Below, piece by piece: positions 8,701-18,020 of a stretch of DNA of 64,000 bases. The stretch's first letter is position 1; the number at the start of each line of letters is the position of its first letter. The notes below the pieces were generated by a model, which saw only the letters and a program-made list of their open reading frames with translations, made no database searches and was not told the DNA's origin. This stretch comes from Calothrix brevissima NIES-22 (GTDB taxonomy: Bacteria > Cyanobacteriota > Cyanobacteriia > Cyanobacteriales > Nostocaceae): positions 3,223,083 to 3,287,082 of the forward strand of contig NZ_AP018207.1 in NCBI RefSeq assembly GCF_002367995.1, written 5' to 3'. Both the position numbers and the translations under genes were made by a program.

Positions 8701-9753
8701 ATGAGTAAGCGAAAAATTTCCATTGAAGATATTGCGCGTCAAGCTGGCGTTTCGCACTCTACAGTTTCCCGCGCTTTACGAGACAGTCCTTTAATTAGCG
8801 CCAAGGTGCGGGAGGAAATTAAAAAACTAGCGCAGGAAATGAATTATGTTCCAAATGCGATCGCTCAAAGTTTACAGAATCAACGCACTTATACAGTTGG
8901 AGTTGTTGTCACCTCTATCGCCGATCCTTTTTTTGGCGAATTGGTAGAAGGAATTGAACAAGTTGCGAAACAAGCCGGTTTAAATCTCTTATTAAGTGCT
9001 TCACATGGAGATTTTGAGCAAGAAATCGCCGCAATTGAGAATTTTCACTATCGCCGAGTAGACGGAATTTTAATCGCTGATTCCCGCATTAGTAAACACT
9101 ACACCCAGCAGTTAACCCCATTTACCGTACCAACAGTCTTAATTAACATTGACACAGAAGATAAAGGCGAAATCTTTCACTCAGTCGCGATCGACGATCG
9201 CTTAGGTGGTAGTTTAGCCGTAGAACATTTAATTAAACTCGGACACCGTTCTATTGGCTACCTAGGTGTAGGTGATGGTAGCAAAGCCGAACAGCAGCGC
9301 CTCGAAGGATATCAAATGGCGCTAACTCAAGCAGGTTTACCACAAAATCCTGATTGGGTAGCAATTTTTCATCGAGACAAGGAAACAATTAACGATATAG
9401 ATATTGGTAAAAAAATGCTGTCTCAACTAGTTGCATCTGGGGTTACTGGCATTTTTTGCTACAACGATATGGTAGCAGTTGGCGCGCTTTTAGCTTGTAA
9501 AGAACTAGGTATTTCCGTACCGCAAGATTTAAGCCTAGTAGGATTTGATAACATTGCTCTTGCTAGTTATATTACCCCACCACTCACCACAGTTAGCCAG
9601 CGCATGTCAGAAATGGGTGAGGTAGCAATGACGATGTTACTAGAATTATTTCAAGGTAAACCTGTAGAAAATCAACTTTTATCGCCCTTTTTAGTCAAAA
9701 GGGCTAGCAGTACAACAGTCAGTAAGCGGAAACATTCAAGGATTTCTGTATAA
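8701..9753 (+). CDS. LacI-family transcriptional regulator (FrtR-like)
   Basis: A 350-residue sugar-responsive repressor. The N-terminal HTH and hinge are canonical (ISIEDIARQAGVSHSTVSRA, then VPNAIAQSLQ, about residues 6-60), followed by a periplasmic-binding-like effector domain (TYTVGVVVTSIADPFFGELV; ends with SPFLVKRAS). It is divergent from a CUT2 sugar importer and preceded by two LacI-type operators, one covering its own promoter. The expected role is repression of the importer and of itself, relieved by the sugar. This arrangement resembles FrtR, the fructose-transport repressor of Anabaena variabilis. Confidence 0.9.
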   Translation: MSKRKISIEDIARQAGVSHSTVSRALRDSPLISAKVREEIKKLAQEMNYVPNAIAQSLQNQRTYTVGVVVTSIADPFFGELVEGIEQVAKQAGLNLLLSASHGDFEQEIAAIENFHYRRVDGILIADSRISKHYTQQLTPFTVPTVLINIDTEDKGEIFHSVAIDDRLGGSLAVEHLIKLGHRSIGYLGVGDGSKAEQQRLEGYQMALTQAGLPQNPDWVAIFHRDKETINDIDIGKKMLSQLVASGVTGIFCYNDMVAVGALLACKELGISVPQDLSLVGFDNIALASYITPPLTTVSQRMSEMGEVAMTMLLELFQGKPVENQLLSPFLVKRASSTTVSKRKHSRISV

Positions 9754-9772
9754 TATTTATCCCACTTGTTTG

Positions 9773-10882
9773 TTACTTTACTTCGCCCCTAGCAACTGGT
9801 TCCTGGCTGCTTTCGGGAATTAACCCAGCTTGCTCAATCGCCTGTTTTCCCTGAACGGTTGCTAAAAGTCTCAAATAAGCTTCGCCAACTTGTTGTTCTT
9901 TACCCTGGTTCTGCTTAATAACTACAAATAATTTAGAAGTTATGGGATACTTACCATTGGCGATCGCTTCTGTATTCAGCTGATTGCGTTTTTGCGGACA
10001 ATCATTGGCGCTAACAAAAGGTTCCCGGTAGGGCGGAACTAACTCTGCGCTAGTTAAGCCTAAAGGTAGAGGTTTAACCGAACATTGATGTACTACCCCC
10101 CTAGCGGAAGCGTAATATACTCCCCCAGGGGTTTGCTTTAATCGGCGTAATGCTTCTGTGGTGGAGTAAACATACTGCACGTTAGTACCAAGAGACTGCC
10201 GATCTAAAACCTGCTTACCAGAAGTTAAAACCACATCAGCATTTTCTGGAGATTGCGACAAAGGAGTAATTGGAAGATCCTCACCGCCTACCTGCTTCCA
10301 ATTAGTAATTTTTCCCGCATAAATTTGTTGCAATTGCTCGACAGTTAAGCCAGCAACTTTCAGCGCCGGGTTAACTACTACAGCTACCCCATCAATTCCT
10401 ACTTGACGTTCTTCCAACACAAAACCTCGCTGTTGCGCTAAATTTTTTTCTTCAGCAGTCAGGGGACGAGAAGATTGGGTAAAATCTAATTTTCCCTCAA
10501 GTAACATCCGAATACCAGACCCAGAGCCAGGACTAGCATTTTCAGGATTGACGTATCGCAACTGTAACTCCGGACGAAACACCTGGATTTGCGAATCTAC
10601 TAATTGTCTGATGGGTGCCCAAGCGGTGCTACCACCGTAGTTAAATGAACCAATGGGAATATTTTTGACAGTATTAAAGTTAGAAGTAGCAATAGCAGAA
10701 GTATTTACTGTACCCCGATTTTTAGCAGCCAAAGCACCGTTATCCACTTGTAGGCGTGGTCTCAACCATAACCAAAGTCCACCAATGATTGCAACTGTTA
10801 CCAGTTCGCCAATAATTAGACCTCTAATCATTTGCACAGCGTCTTGGCTCAGGGGAACACGCTTACTGCTATCATTAGTCAT
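9773..10882 (-). CDS. Membrane-anchored PstS-like substrate-binding protein
   Basis: A 369-residue protein with an uncleaved-looking N-terminal membrane segment (about residues 19-41) followed by a type II periplasmic-binding domain of the PstS/phosphate-binding class: FNYGGSTAWAPIRQ, PGSGSGIRMLLEGKLDF, VGIDGVAVVVNP and LQQIYAGKITNWKQVGG. True PstS proteins are secreted and sit beside pstCAB; here there is no transporter nearby and the protein is tethered, so a sensory or scavenging role is as likely as transport. It is divergent from a membrane-anchored Ser/Thr kinase 251 bases away. Confidence 0.8.
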   Translation of the reverse strand: MTNDSSKRVPLSQDAVQMIRGLIIGELVTVAIIGGLWLWLRPRLQVDNGALAAKNRGTVNTSAIATSNFNTVKNIPIGSFNYGGSTAWAPIRQLVDSQIQVFRPELQLRYVNPENASPGSGSGIRMLLEGKLDFTQSSRPLTAEEKNLAQQRGFVLEERQVGIDGVAVVVNPALKVAGLTVEQLQQIYAGKITNWKQVGGEDLPITPLSQSPENADVVLTSGKQVLDRQSLGTNVQYVYSTTEALRRLKQTPGGVYYASARGVVHQCSVKPLPLGLTSAELVPPYREPFVSANDCPQKRNQLNTEAIANGKYPITSKLFVVIKQNQGKEQQVGEAYLRLLATVQGKQAIEQAGLIPESSQEPVARGEVK

Positions 10883-11133
10883 CTTTAGTATCTTCCTGTA
10901 ATATGAGTGATTATTCAGTAAAATAGAATCAATAAACAGGTTAATCTTTGAGGCAAATGCTTATTTAATTAATTCTCTAATTTTTTAGTAGATACTAAAT
11001 GTAATCTTCATCAAGATTAGATAAGACTTGCGCTAAATTACGGTTAACTTCTTGAAGAAAACTTTATATTCATGACTAGATATAAATTGTTTAAGTAATC
11101 TTACTTAATTGCAGCCTTTATAAAAACCGTAAC

Positions 11134-12381
11134 ATGTTAAGCAGCAAGTTACTAGGCGATCGCTATCAGGTTGTGGAAGTTTTGAGCCAAGGAGCATTTT
11201 GTCAAACCTACAAGGCTCAAGACACCTACTTTCCCAATCATCCCCACCGCGTTATTAAACATTTTTTACCTAGTAGTAAATATTCAATTCCCTTAGAAAT
11301 ACGCAGACGGTTATTTACTAGAGAAGTAGAAGCACTGAAAAAACTCAGTAACTATGACCTAGTACCTAATCTTTTAAGTAGTTTTGAAGAAAATCTTGAG
11401 TTCTATTTAGTACAAGAATTTATTGAAGGACATCCTTTGAGTGCAGAACTAGCGCCAGGAAAATGCTGGACAGAAACTCAAGTTTTTCAACTCTTGTATG
11501 AGATTTTAACTATCCTCAATTTTGTTCACAGTCACGGGCTAATTCATCGAGATGTGAAACCCCACAATATTATTAGACGCCAGCCAGATAATCGCTTAGT
11601 TTTAATAGATTTTGGTGCTGTTAAGCCAATTTGGAATCACTTAATTAGAGGTCAAGATCAAACAGCAATTATTACACCTATTGAACAATATACTACTATT
11701 GCGATCGGTACTCCTGGCTATATGCCCAACGAGCAACAGCGAGGTAAACCAAGGCTCAATAGCGATATTTATGCTTTGGGTATGATTGGTATTCAAGCGC
11801 TAACGGGGATACATCCAACACAATTATCAGAAGATTCCCATACAGGTGAAATTATTTGGCAACAATCAGCACAAGTAAGTCATGGATTAGCCGCCGTACT
11901 CAATAAAATGGTGCGCTATCACTTTCAAGATAGATATAAATCGGCAAAAGAAGCATTAAATGCATTACTAGCCCTAAATAATTTTCACGACTTTCAGCAA
12001 GATTCAGGTAACATTAAATTTCCAGAATCAAAACCTTTAGCTGAAAATGAAGCTAACCAATTTTTTCAGGTTCAGGAATTAGCATCATTAGGCAAAGAAT
12101 CCAAGAATATTACACTAACAGACACGCTATTACCATCTACCGAAATTTCCGAGCAAAGTGAAGAATCTCAAGATGCTTCATTAGTGCCAAATAATTATAT
12201 TAGCCAAACGAACAATAGTACTATTGCGGCTCCAAAAAAGCCTGCTTTGCTAATTGGGTTAGCAGTAGGCGTATTTTCTGGTCTAGTGTTAATGGTTGTC
12301 AGCTATTGGTCTGTACAAATAGTAGCTCCTACTCCGCAAATTCAAGATTTACGCCTACAAATGCCAAACGAATCGCCTTGA
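11134..12381 (+). CDS. Serine/threonine protein kinase with C-terminal membrane anchor
   Basis: A Hanks-type kinase of 415 residues. The catalytic domain (about 8-280) has the ATP-binding Lys in RVIKHFL (K42), the catalytic loop HRDVKPHN (H138-R139-D140) and the DFG motif (D159-F160-G161), so it should be active. A low-complexity acidic linker follows, then one membrane segment at about 371-392 and a short tail. The catalytic domain is therefore cytoplasmic and little is left outside the membrane to sense a ligand. Cyanobacteria have many such kinases and the substrate is unknown. Confidence 0.9.
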   Translation: MLSSKLLGDRYQVVEVLSQGAFCQTYKAQDTYFPNHPHRVIKHFLPSSKYSIPLEIRRRLFTREVEALKKLSNYDLVPNLLSSFEENLEFYLVQEFIEGHPLSAELAPGKCWTETQVFQLLYEILTILNFVHSHGLIHRDVKPHNIIRRQPDNRLVLIDFGAVKPIWNHLIRGQDQTAIITPIEQYTTIAIGTPGYMPNEQQRGKPRLNSDIYALGMIGIQALTGIHPTQLSEDSHTGEIIWQQSAQVSHGLAAVLNKMVRYHFQDRYKSAKEALNALLALNNFHDFQQDSGNIKFPESKPLAENEANQFFQVQELASLGKESKNITLTDTLLPSTEISEQSEESQDASLVPNNYISQTNNSTIAAPKKPALLIGLAVGVFSGLVLMVVSYWSVQIVAPTPQIQDLRLQMPNESP

Positions 12382-12388
12382 AACTTAA

Positions 12389-12571
12389 TTATAATTGCCT
12401 TTGTTGAGTCGTTGATTGCTGAGAATTAGGTTGCACGCTATCTCTATGAATCAAGAACGCTACAATCCCCACAACAACAAAGTTAGTAATTAACAACCCC
12501 AAAGCAGTCCATATCCAAATTTTAGTTTTTGAGTTATTTGCTAATTCGGTTGGGTAGGGTTCGTGATTCAT
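12389..12571 (-). CDS. Small single-span membrane protein, unknown function
   Basis: A 60-residue protein with a polar N-terminus (MNHEPYPTEL), one hydrophobic segment at about 19-42 (IWTALGLLITNFVVVGIVAF) and a Gln/Ser-rich tail. I start at the ATG at 12571 because GGAGGC (12577-12582, minus strand) is a well-spaced ribosome site; a longer frame adds only six residues. It is tail to tail with the kinase gene, with a seven-base gap, and follows crtR on the same strand. No family recognised. Confidence 0.6.
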   Translation of the reverse strand: MNHEPYPTELANNSKTKIWIWTALGLLITNFVVVGIVAFLIHRDSVQPNSQQSTTQQRQL

Positions 12572-12659
12572 GGTTTGCCTCCACAACAACCCGATAGATA
12601 ATAATCTATTGTATCTCTACAGGTAACACACCATAAATAACAACAAAGTACGCTAAAAC

Positions 12660-12687
12660 TCAGAAAGCTCTTAACTTAATTAAGAGC
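12660..12687 (-). terminator. Possible terminator of crtR
   Basis: On the minus strand, just after the crtR stop, arms GCTCTTAA and TTAAGAGC (12680-12687 and 12667-12674) enclose a 5-base loop and are followed by TTTCTGAGTTTTAG. The stem is A/T-rich and the T-run imperfect, so it may only be a weak stop before the small membrane-protein gene. Confidence 0.4.
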
Positions 12688-12702
12688 CTTCGCAACGTTT
12701 TG

Positions 12703-13602
12703 TTAATTTTCCGTTGGTTTATGGTGATTAAACCTAATTCCTAAAAATATGTCATAAACAAACTCAAAGAAATCTTTCTTTTGTAATAGTCCTGAAGTTT
12801 GATAACAGCCTTTTTCATCTAACAGAGGTTTCATCAAGTGATAGGTAGGCTGATAGTTATACCAGGGAATTGAAGGCCATAAATGATGAATTAGGTGATA
12901 ATTCTGCCCCAAAATTAGGATATTGAGAATCGGGTTAGGGTAAACGCGAGCATTTTTCCAGCGATCGCGCTCGACAAAGGGACGATGGGGTAGATAATCA
13001 AAAAATAATCCCAATGCTATACCCACAATAAATGCTGGGATAAACCAGAAATTGAGAACATAGCCTAAAAAGTGATACTGAACGGAAATATAAACAATTG
13101 TAACGACTATTAAACGGCTGATGAACCATTCTAGTAGTTCGTAGTTACGCCACAGTCGCCTCTGAAAGAAAAATACTTCATGGTACAAAAACCTGACTGC
13201 AATTAGCCACAGAGGCCCGCCTGTGGAGACATAATGATCTGGATCGTCTTTGGGATGATTTACGTGAGCGTGATGCTGCAAATGAACTCGCGTAAATACC
13301 GGAAAAGCAAAAGCCAGGATCAGCGCACTACCATGCCCTAACATCGCGTTGATAATTTTATTGCGATGGGCAGCTTGATGACAAGCATCGTGAATTACTG
13401 TCCCCGAACAATGCAAAGCCAAAGTATTAATACCAAAGCATAGCCAATGCGGCCATTGCCACAGCCAGTAACCCAAGTTAGAAAAAACTAGCATGGTGAC
13501 TGCGGCAAAAAATAGCAGCATTGTCGGGTTAAAATCACCTGGAGGCGCTAAAAATTCCTTAGGTGGGATTGTCAGTGGCTTCTTTGCCTCCGACGTGAGC
13601 AT
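12703..13602 (-). CDS. crtR: Beta-carotene hydroxylase
   Basis: A membrane di-iron oxygenase that hydroxylates beta-carotene to zeaxanthin (and deoxymyxol to myxol) in cyanobacteria. The 299-residue protein has the histidine boxes of the desaturase superfamily: HDACHQAAH, HLQHHAHVNH and YHLIHHLWP, with the membrane segments between them. The start (MLTSEAKKPLTIPPKEFLAP) and the motifs DPDHYVSTGGPLWLIA and RRLWRNYELLEWF agree with the CrtR group rather than fatty-acid desaturases or CrtW ketolases. It is transcribed alone or with the small downstream gene. Confidence 0.9.
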   Translation of the reverse strand: MLTSEAKKPLTIPPKEFLAPPGDFNPTMLLFFAAVTMLVFSNLGYWLWQWPHWLCFGINTLALHCSGTVIHDACHQAAHRNKIINAMLGHGSALILAFAFPVFTRVHLQHHAHVNHPKDDPDHYVSTGGPLWLIAVRFLYHEVFFFQRRLWRNYELLEWFISRLIVVTIVYISVQYHFLGYVLNFWFIPAFIVGIALGLFFDYLPHRPFVERDRWKNARVYPNPILNILILGQNYHLIHHLWPSIPWYNYQPTYHLMKPLLDEKGCYQTSGLLQKKDFFEFVYDIFLGIRFNHHKPTEN

Positions 13603-14074
13603 TATGAACTCCTTACTCTCTCAAATATTACGAATATACGATAAATATTAGTAAATAATAAACTTTTATAAATTTTTGTATCGCAAATTGTCCTAACCAC
13701 ATTGCCAATGGTGTAAATAAATCAGGCTATGATTGCCAACTAGACTTGAGTATTTGTTAGGAGTTTGAGTTTCACAATACCTGAGAATGGCAAAGTCAGG
13801 CGATCGCCTCAGGCATTGATCGAACCAACTATAGTGTACGATAACAAGTCTATCCCACTGCTTTGTAGCCCTAATACAGCTTGGCATGACAGCGATTACA
13901 GGGGAAAGTTACTAGTCCCTAGCCCCTAGCCCCTAACCCCTAGTTTTATACCCTGCTGTACTAGCCTTTATTCCCCTTGTGCGCTGCTGTCATCTTATTG
14001 ATATAGCAGTGACGGAAATAAAACTGCCCCTTAATTTACGATGGTTTCCTAGATAGATCCTAGAATCAGCCCCT
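13603..14074. other. Intergenic region between crtR and pyk
   Basis: The divergent crtR and pyk genes share this 472-base spacer, which should hold both promoters. I see an A/T-rich part near crtR, a HIP1-like CGATCGC, and a run of CTAGCCCCTAACCCC heptamer repeats at about 13911-13950. A 64-codon frame at 13693-13887 has no family resemblance and is not accepted. Confidence 0.55.
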
Positions 14075-15841
14075 ATGCAATTAAGAGATTCTCTACGCCG
14101 CACCAAAATTGTTGCTACGATTGGGCCTGCCACTAGCAGTCCAGAAATGCTCAAAGCGATTATTGAAGCGGGTGCAACCACACTCAGGTTAAACTTCTCC
14201 CACGGAAGTCATGACGACCATCAACGCAGTATCCGCTTAATTCGGCAAACCGCTTTTGAACTAAATCAGCCAGTGGCAATTCTCCAAGATTTGCAAGGGC
14301 CAAAAATTCGCTTGGGGCGGTTTGAAAATGGGTCTATAGTTTTAGCAAAAGGCGATCGCTTTACCTTGACCAATCGCCCAATTATCGGTACACAAGAAAT
14401 TAGCTGTGTAACCTACGATTATCTAGCCGACGAAGTCCCCGTAGGTGCCAAAATTCTCCTCGATGATGGACGAGTAGAAATGGTAGTCGAGGAAATTAAC
14501 CGCGATAAAGGCGATTTGCATTGTCGCGTTACCGTAGCTGGTAAACTTTCTAACAATAAAGGCGTTAACTTCCCCGGAGTTTACCTTTCCATTAAAGCCA
14601 TGACCGACAAAGACCGCGAGGATCTAATGTTTGGTCTCGATCAAGGTGTAGATTGGGTAGCGCTGTCCTTTGTGCGCAATCCCCAAGACATCATGGAAAT
14701 TAAAGAATTGATTTCCAGCACCGGCAAGAATGTACCAGTAGTTGCCAAAATCGAAAAACACGAAGCCATCGAGCAAATGGAAGCCGTTTTAGCTTTGTGT
14801 GATGGCGTCATGGTAGCTAGAGGCGATTTAGGGGTGGAACTGCCAGCCGAAGACGTACCAGTACTGCAAAAGCGGCTAATTTCTACAGCCAATCGTTTAG
14901 GGATTCCCATCATCACCGCCACGCAAATGCTAGACAGCATGGTGAGTAACCCCCGTCCTACTCGCGCCGAAGTATCCGATGTAGCAAACGCGATTTTGGA
15001 TGGTACAGATGCAGTCATGCTTTCTAATGAAACTGCCGTAGGTAGTTACCCGGTGGAAGCAGTAGCAACTATGGCTAGGATTGCCGAGCGCATCGAACAG
15101 GAAGAACGACAAAACGCTAATCGTTTGTTGAGAGATACCAGACGTTCCATTCCTAACGCCATTAGCCAAGCTGTGGGACAAATTGCCGAACAGTTGGGTG
15201 CAGCAGCTATTATGACCTTAACCCAAACTGGCGCAACTGCCCGAAACGTGTCTAAATTCCGTCCCCAGACACCAATTTTGGCAATTACACCCCACGTAAA
15301 TGTGGCGCGACAGTTGCAAATGGTGTGGGGAGTCAAGCCACTATTAGTTTTAGAATTACCTTCAGCTGGTCAAACTTTCCAAGCTGCAATTAATGTAGCT
15401 CAAGAAAATAAACTCTTAACAGAAGGCGATTTGGTGGTAATGACAGCAGGTACACTCCAAGGTGTTTCCGGCTCAACCGATTTAATTAAAGTGGAAGTAG
15501 TGACGGCGATTCTCGGTCAGGGAATTGGACTAGGACAAGGCTGTGTTAGCGGTCGTGCGAGAGTCGCTCATAAAGGTCTGGATGTGAGTAACTTTAATCC
15601 TGGAGATATTTTAGTTGCTTCTCGCACCACTGCCGATTTTGTCGAAGCAATTCGCAAAGCATCGGGAATTATTACAGAAGACGAAAGCCTTACCAGTCAT
15701 GCAGCTATCATTGGCTTGCGTCTTGGCGTACCAGTAATTGTAGGTGTGAAGGAAGCAACAAAAGTCATTAGAGATGGAGCAATTTTAACTTTGGATATGC
15801 AACGGGGTTTAATTTACTCTGGTGCTGTAGGAACACCTTAG
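14075..15841 (+). CDS. pyk: Pyruvate kinase with C-terminal phosphohistidine domain
   Basis: This enzyme converts phosphoenolpyruvate and ADP to pyruvate and ATP at the end of glycolysis. At 588 residues it exceeds the classical 470: the barrel with substrate sites (RRTKIVATIGPATSS, VAKIEKHEAIE, GVMVARGDLGVELP, ITATQMLDSM) and the allosteric C-domain (to about 475) are followed by a PEP-utilising mobile (phosphohistidine) domain at about 500-585, with the His in EDESLTSHAAIIGLRLGVPV. This extended form is common in cyanobacteria. Start ATG at 14075 fits family N-termini. Confidence 0.95.
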   Translation: MQLRDSLRRTKIVATIGPATSSPEMLKAIIEAGATTLRLNFSHGSHDDHQRSIRLIRQTAFELNQPVAILQDLQGPKIRLGRFENGSIVLAKGDRFTLTNRPIIGTQEISCVTYDYLADEVPVGAKILLDDGRVEMVVEEINRDKGDLHCRVTVAGKLSNNKGVNFPGVYLSIKAMTDKDREDLMFGLDQGVDWVALSFVRNPQDIMEIKELISSTGKNVPVVAKIEKHEAIEQMEAVLALCDGVMVARGDLGVELPAEDVPVLQKRLISTANRLGIPIITATQMLDSMVSNPRPTRAEVSDVANAILDGTDAVMLSNETAVGSYPVEAVATMARIAERIEQEERQNANRLLRDTRRSIPNAISQAVGQIAEQLGAAAIMTLTQTGATARNVSKFRPQTPILAITPHVNVARQLQMVWGVKPLLVLELPSAGQTFQAAINVAQENKLLTEGDLVVMTAGTLQGVSGSTDLIKVEVVTAILGQGIGLGQGCVSGRARVAHKGLDVSNFNPGDILVASRTTADFVEAIRKASGIITEDESLTSHAAIIGLRLGVPVIVGVKEATKVIRDGAILTLDMQRGLIYSGAVGTP

Positions 15842-16029
15842 AAAATTCGTAATTCGTAATTCGTAATTAGGAAATTAGGGAAAAATTTCTCATCTGATTG
15901 ATTGTTCAAGTGGACTTATTTACAAATCTGGCGATGGAGAAATTGGTAGTTAACTGAAGCGAAAGTTAAAACTCCATCTTCATCGTCGGATTTACTAGAT
16001 AACTGTTCTAGATTGTGCAAAAATTACGT

Positions 16030-16497
16030 TTACAGGCTGATATCTCTCCAGAGTTTCGCTTCCGTAAAGCAGCTTAAATGTTTCACGTTAGTAGTAGCGA
16101 TCGCAACATAACGACCGGGAAATTCTTCTTTTAACATTTGCCAGTGGCTACAAATAATTATATCCACATCAAGACTTTTGTTATCTGCTGTAGGAATACC
16201 TTGACTACGAGCAGTAGCCCAAAGTACAGATGCTTTTTTCAGTAATTCTGAAGTTATGGGTAAGAAAGAGATCCTTTCTTGTAGCTGATCTAAATTGGCA
16301 ATGTGATTCAAAGAAGGTTTTAGCTGAGATTCCAGGATCATACTTCTTCTCACCTCAAAATCACAGATTTGAGAAGAACAAACATATACACCTTTTGCAA
16401 GTAATCTATAAATCCATTCCCAACAGTCGCGCACTTCGCTAACCTTATTGGGGTTGGCAAGAATTCCTAACACACTGGAGTCAATAAAAACTATCAT
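16030..16497 (-). CDS. PIN-domain endoribonuclease, probable toxin
   Basis: A 155-residue PIN protein. The acidic metal-binding residues are visible: D6 in IVFIDSSVLG, E48 in CDFEVRRS, and D110/D112 in SLDVDIIICSH; TTNVKHL follows as the end of the fold. It overlaps the upstream gene by four bases (ATGA), the typical antitoxin-toxin arrangement. VapC-type PIN proteins cleave tRNA or rRNA and stop growth until neutralised. It differs from short VapC toxins in its inserted middle helices, so it belongs to a divergent PIN subfamily. Confidence 0.75.
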   Translation of the reverse strand: MIVFIDSSVLGILANPNKVSEVRDCWEWIYRLLAKGVYVCSSQICDFEVRRSMILESQLKPSLNHIANLDQLQERISFLPITSELLKKASVLWATARSQGIPTADNKSLDVDIIICSHWQMLKEEFPGRYVAIATTNVKHLSCFTEAKLWRDISL

Positions 16498-16889
16498 AAT
16501 TCTGAATATAGCTTCTGTCCCTCTGGTCTTTCAGCATCGACTCTTTTTTTAAACCTTTCAAAAAATTCCTGTCTTTCCATCGCTTCTGAATCAGATATAT
16601 TATTGTAATATTCCATTTGTTTAGCGAACCATTCCATAGCGCGTTGATTTTTCCGAATTTGTTCTTCTTTATCCCATCCTGATTGATGATTGCTAACTGC
16701 ATTGTCTTTATCTAGTTGCAACAGTTGTTTTACAGCCTGAGCATCCAAGAATTCTAAATTAATAGGATGGGGATATCCTTCTAAAATCAATTGATAACTA
16801 CTATCGCCATTATTGCTAACTGGAAGCAAAGCAATAAAACGAGTAATATTCAAGATTTTGCCACTAGGTAGTTCGATTGATGTAGTCAT
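16494..16889 (-). CDS. Putative antitoxin partner of the PIN protein
   Basis: A 131-residue protein directly upstream of, and overlapping, the PIN gene. The first 65 residues look like short beta strands (ELPSGKILNITRFIALLPV..., YQLILEGYPHPINLEFLDAQ); the rest is charged and helical (EEQIRKNQRAMEWFAKQMEY, ERQEFFERFKKRV). I see none of the usual antitoxin DNA-binding folds (AbrB, RHH, Phd/YefM, HTH). Function as antitoxin is inferred from gene order and size. The helical C-terminus would be the part expected to bind the toxin. It follows the last glycosyltransferase of the glycan operon by only about 60 bases. Confidence 0.55.
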   Translation of the reverse strand: MTTSIELPSGKILNITRFIALLPVSNNGDSSYQLILEGYPHPINLEFLDAQAVKQLLQLDKDNAVSNHQSGWDKEEQIRKNQRAMEWFAKQMEYYNNISDSEAMERQEFFERFKKRVDAERPEGQKLYSEL

Positions 16890-16949
16890 TTAGCAGATTT
16901 TGAAGATTTACAAATTAATTTTACCAATTTCTCTATTCCCCATGTGCTA

Positions 16950-18020
16950 CTACAAATAACGGGATAATACCTCAGCCGTGGCAATTCCTGTTTTTTCCCA
17001 GCTAAATTCCTTGGATCTGGCGATTCCTTGAACCGCTAGACGCGATCGCAATCCTGAATCATTAGCCACAGCCTGCATAGCTGCGGTAATTTCCCCTGTA
17101 TCATAGGGATTGATCAGAATCGCCGCATCGCCAGCTACCTCTGGAAGGGAGGAAATATTAGAAGTAATTACAGGAGTACCACAAGCCATTGCTTCTAAGA
17201 CAGGTAAACCGAAACCTTCCCAGAGACTAGGAAATACGAGAGCGATCGCACTATTGATCATTTTTGGTAATTCGCTGTATCCAACATAGTCCAAAAATTT
17301 CACCTGATTAGCAATACCCAATTCCTCAGCTTGTGCTTGTAAAGTAGGAGTATAACGGCGATCGCTGGGCCCTACTATCCACAGTTCGTAATCTTGACTA
17401 TTGGGTAAAGCAGCAAAGGCGCTAATTAGTCGATGGGCATTTTTGTAAGTATCTTGGCGACCAATGTAGAGAAAGTAGTTGCGAGTTGGTAAATTTAAAG
17501 GTTGGAAGTGAGTGCGATCGTAGCCAAGGAGAATTGGTGTAATTTTGCTGCTAGGAATTTGATAAAAGTCGATGATGTCTTGCGCTGTAGCTTGGGAATT
17601 GCAAATAACATGTTGTGCTTGCTTCAGGACTTGGGGCGTATAGTAGCGATGGTAAGGTACAAGCGGTGAAAAGCGTCTTGGAAAGCGCAACGGGATTAAA
17701 TCGTGAAACATGACCACAAAACGACAATTTGTATAAAGTGGCGCTTCTGGTAAAGGTGAAAATAAGAGATGAGATTTCAGCTTTTGATAAATTTGTGGTA
17801 GTTTAAATTGCGTCCAAACTAAGCGGTTAAAATGTCCTTTTGAACCTTGGTCTGGTGTTAAATTTGCTGGAACTAAGTAGCATTTATTATCTGGTATTTT
17901 TTGCGATATTAATAAAGTAGGATTTAGGAAATTTAGCCCAGAAATAAGCTGATTGGCGTAGGTTGAAATTCCTGTAGGTTTAGTACTGACAACAGATAAA
18001 TTAACTAAAAGTTGATGCAT
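16950..18020 (-). CDS. Glycosyltransferase family 4
   Basis: A GT-B fold retaining glycosyltransferase of 356 residues, the last gene of the glycan operon. The acceptor-side half shows [16 protein letters not shown]; the donor-side half has [14 protein letters not shown], the [20 protein letters not shown] motif holding the E-x7-E pair, and [13 protein letters not shown]. It would add one sugar, from a nucleotide-sugar donor, on the cytoplasmic face. The ATG at 18020 shares a base with the TGA of the upstream gene (TGATG), so translation is coupled. A TTG one codon earlier is less likely. Confidence 0.88.
   Translation of the reverse strand: MHQLLVNLSVVSTKPTGISTYANQLISGLNFLNPTLLISQKIPDNKCYLVPANLTPDQGSKGHFNRLVWTQFKLPQIYQKLKSHLLFSPLPEAPLYTNCRFVVMFHDLIPLRFPRRFSPLVPYHRYYTPQVLKQAQHVICNSQATAQDIIDFYQIPSSKITPILLGYDRTHFQPLNLPTRNYFLYIGRQDTYKNAHRLISAFAALPNSQDYELWIVGPSDRRYTPTLQAQAEELGIANQVKFLDYVGYSELPKMINSAIALVFPSLWEGFGLPVLEAMACGTPVITSNISSLPEVAGDAAILINPYDTGEITAAMQAVANDSGLRSRLAVQGIARSKEFSWEKTGIATAEVLSRYL

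Noticed and set aside
13693-13887. 64-codon frame between crtR and pyk
   Set aside because: No recognisable features, odd composition, and the region should hold two divergent promoters.
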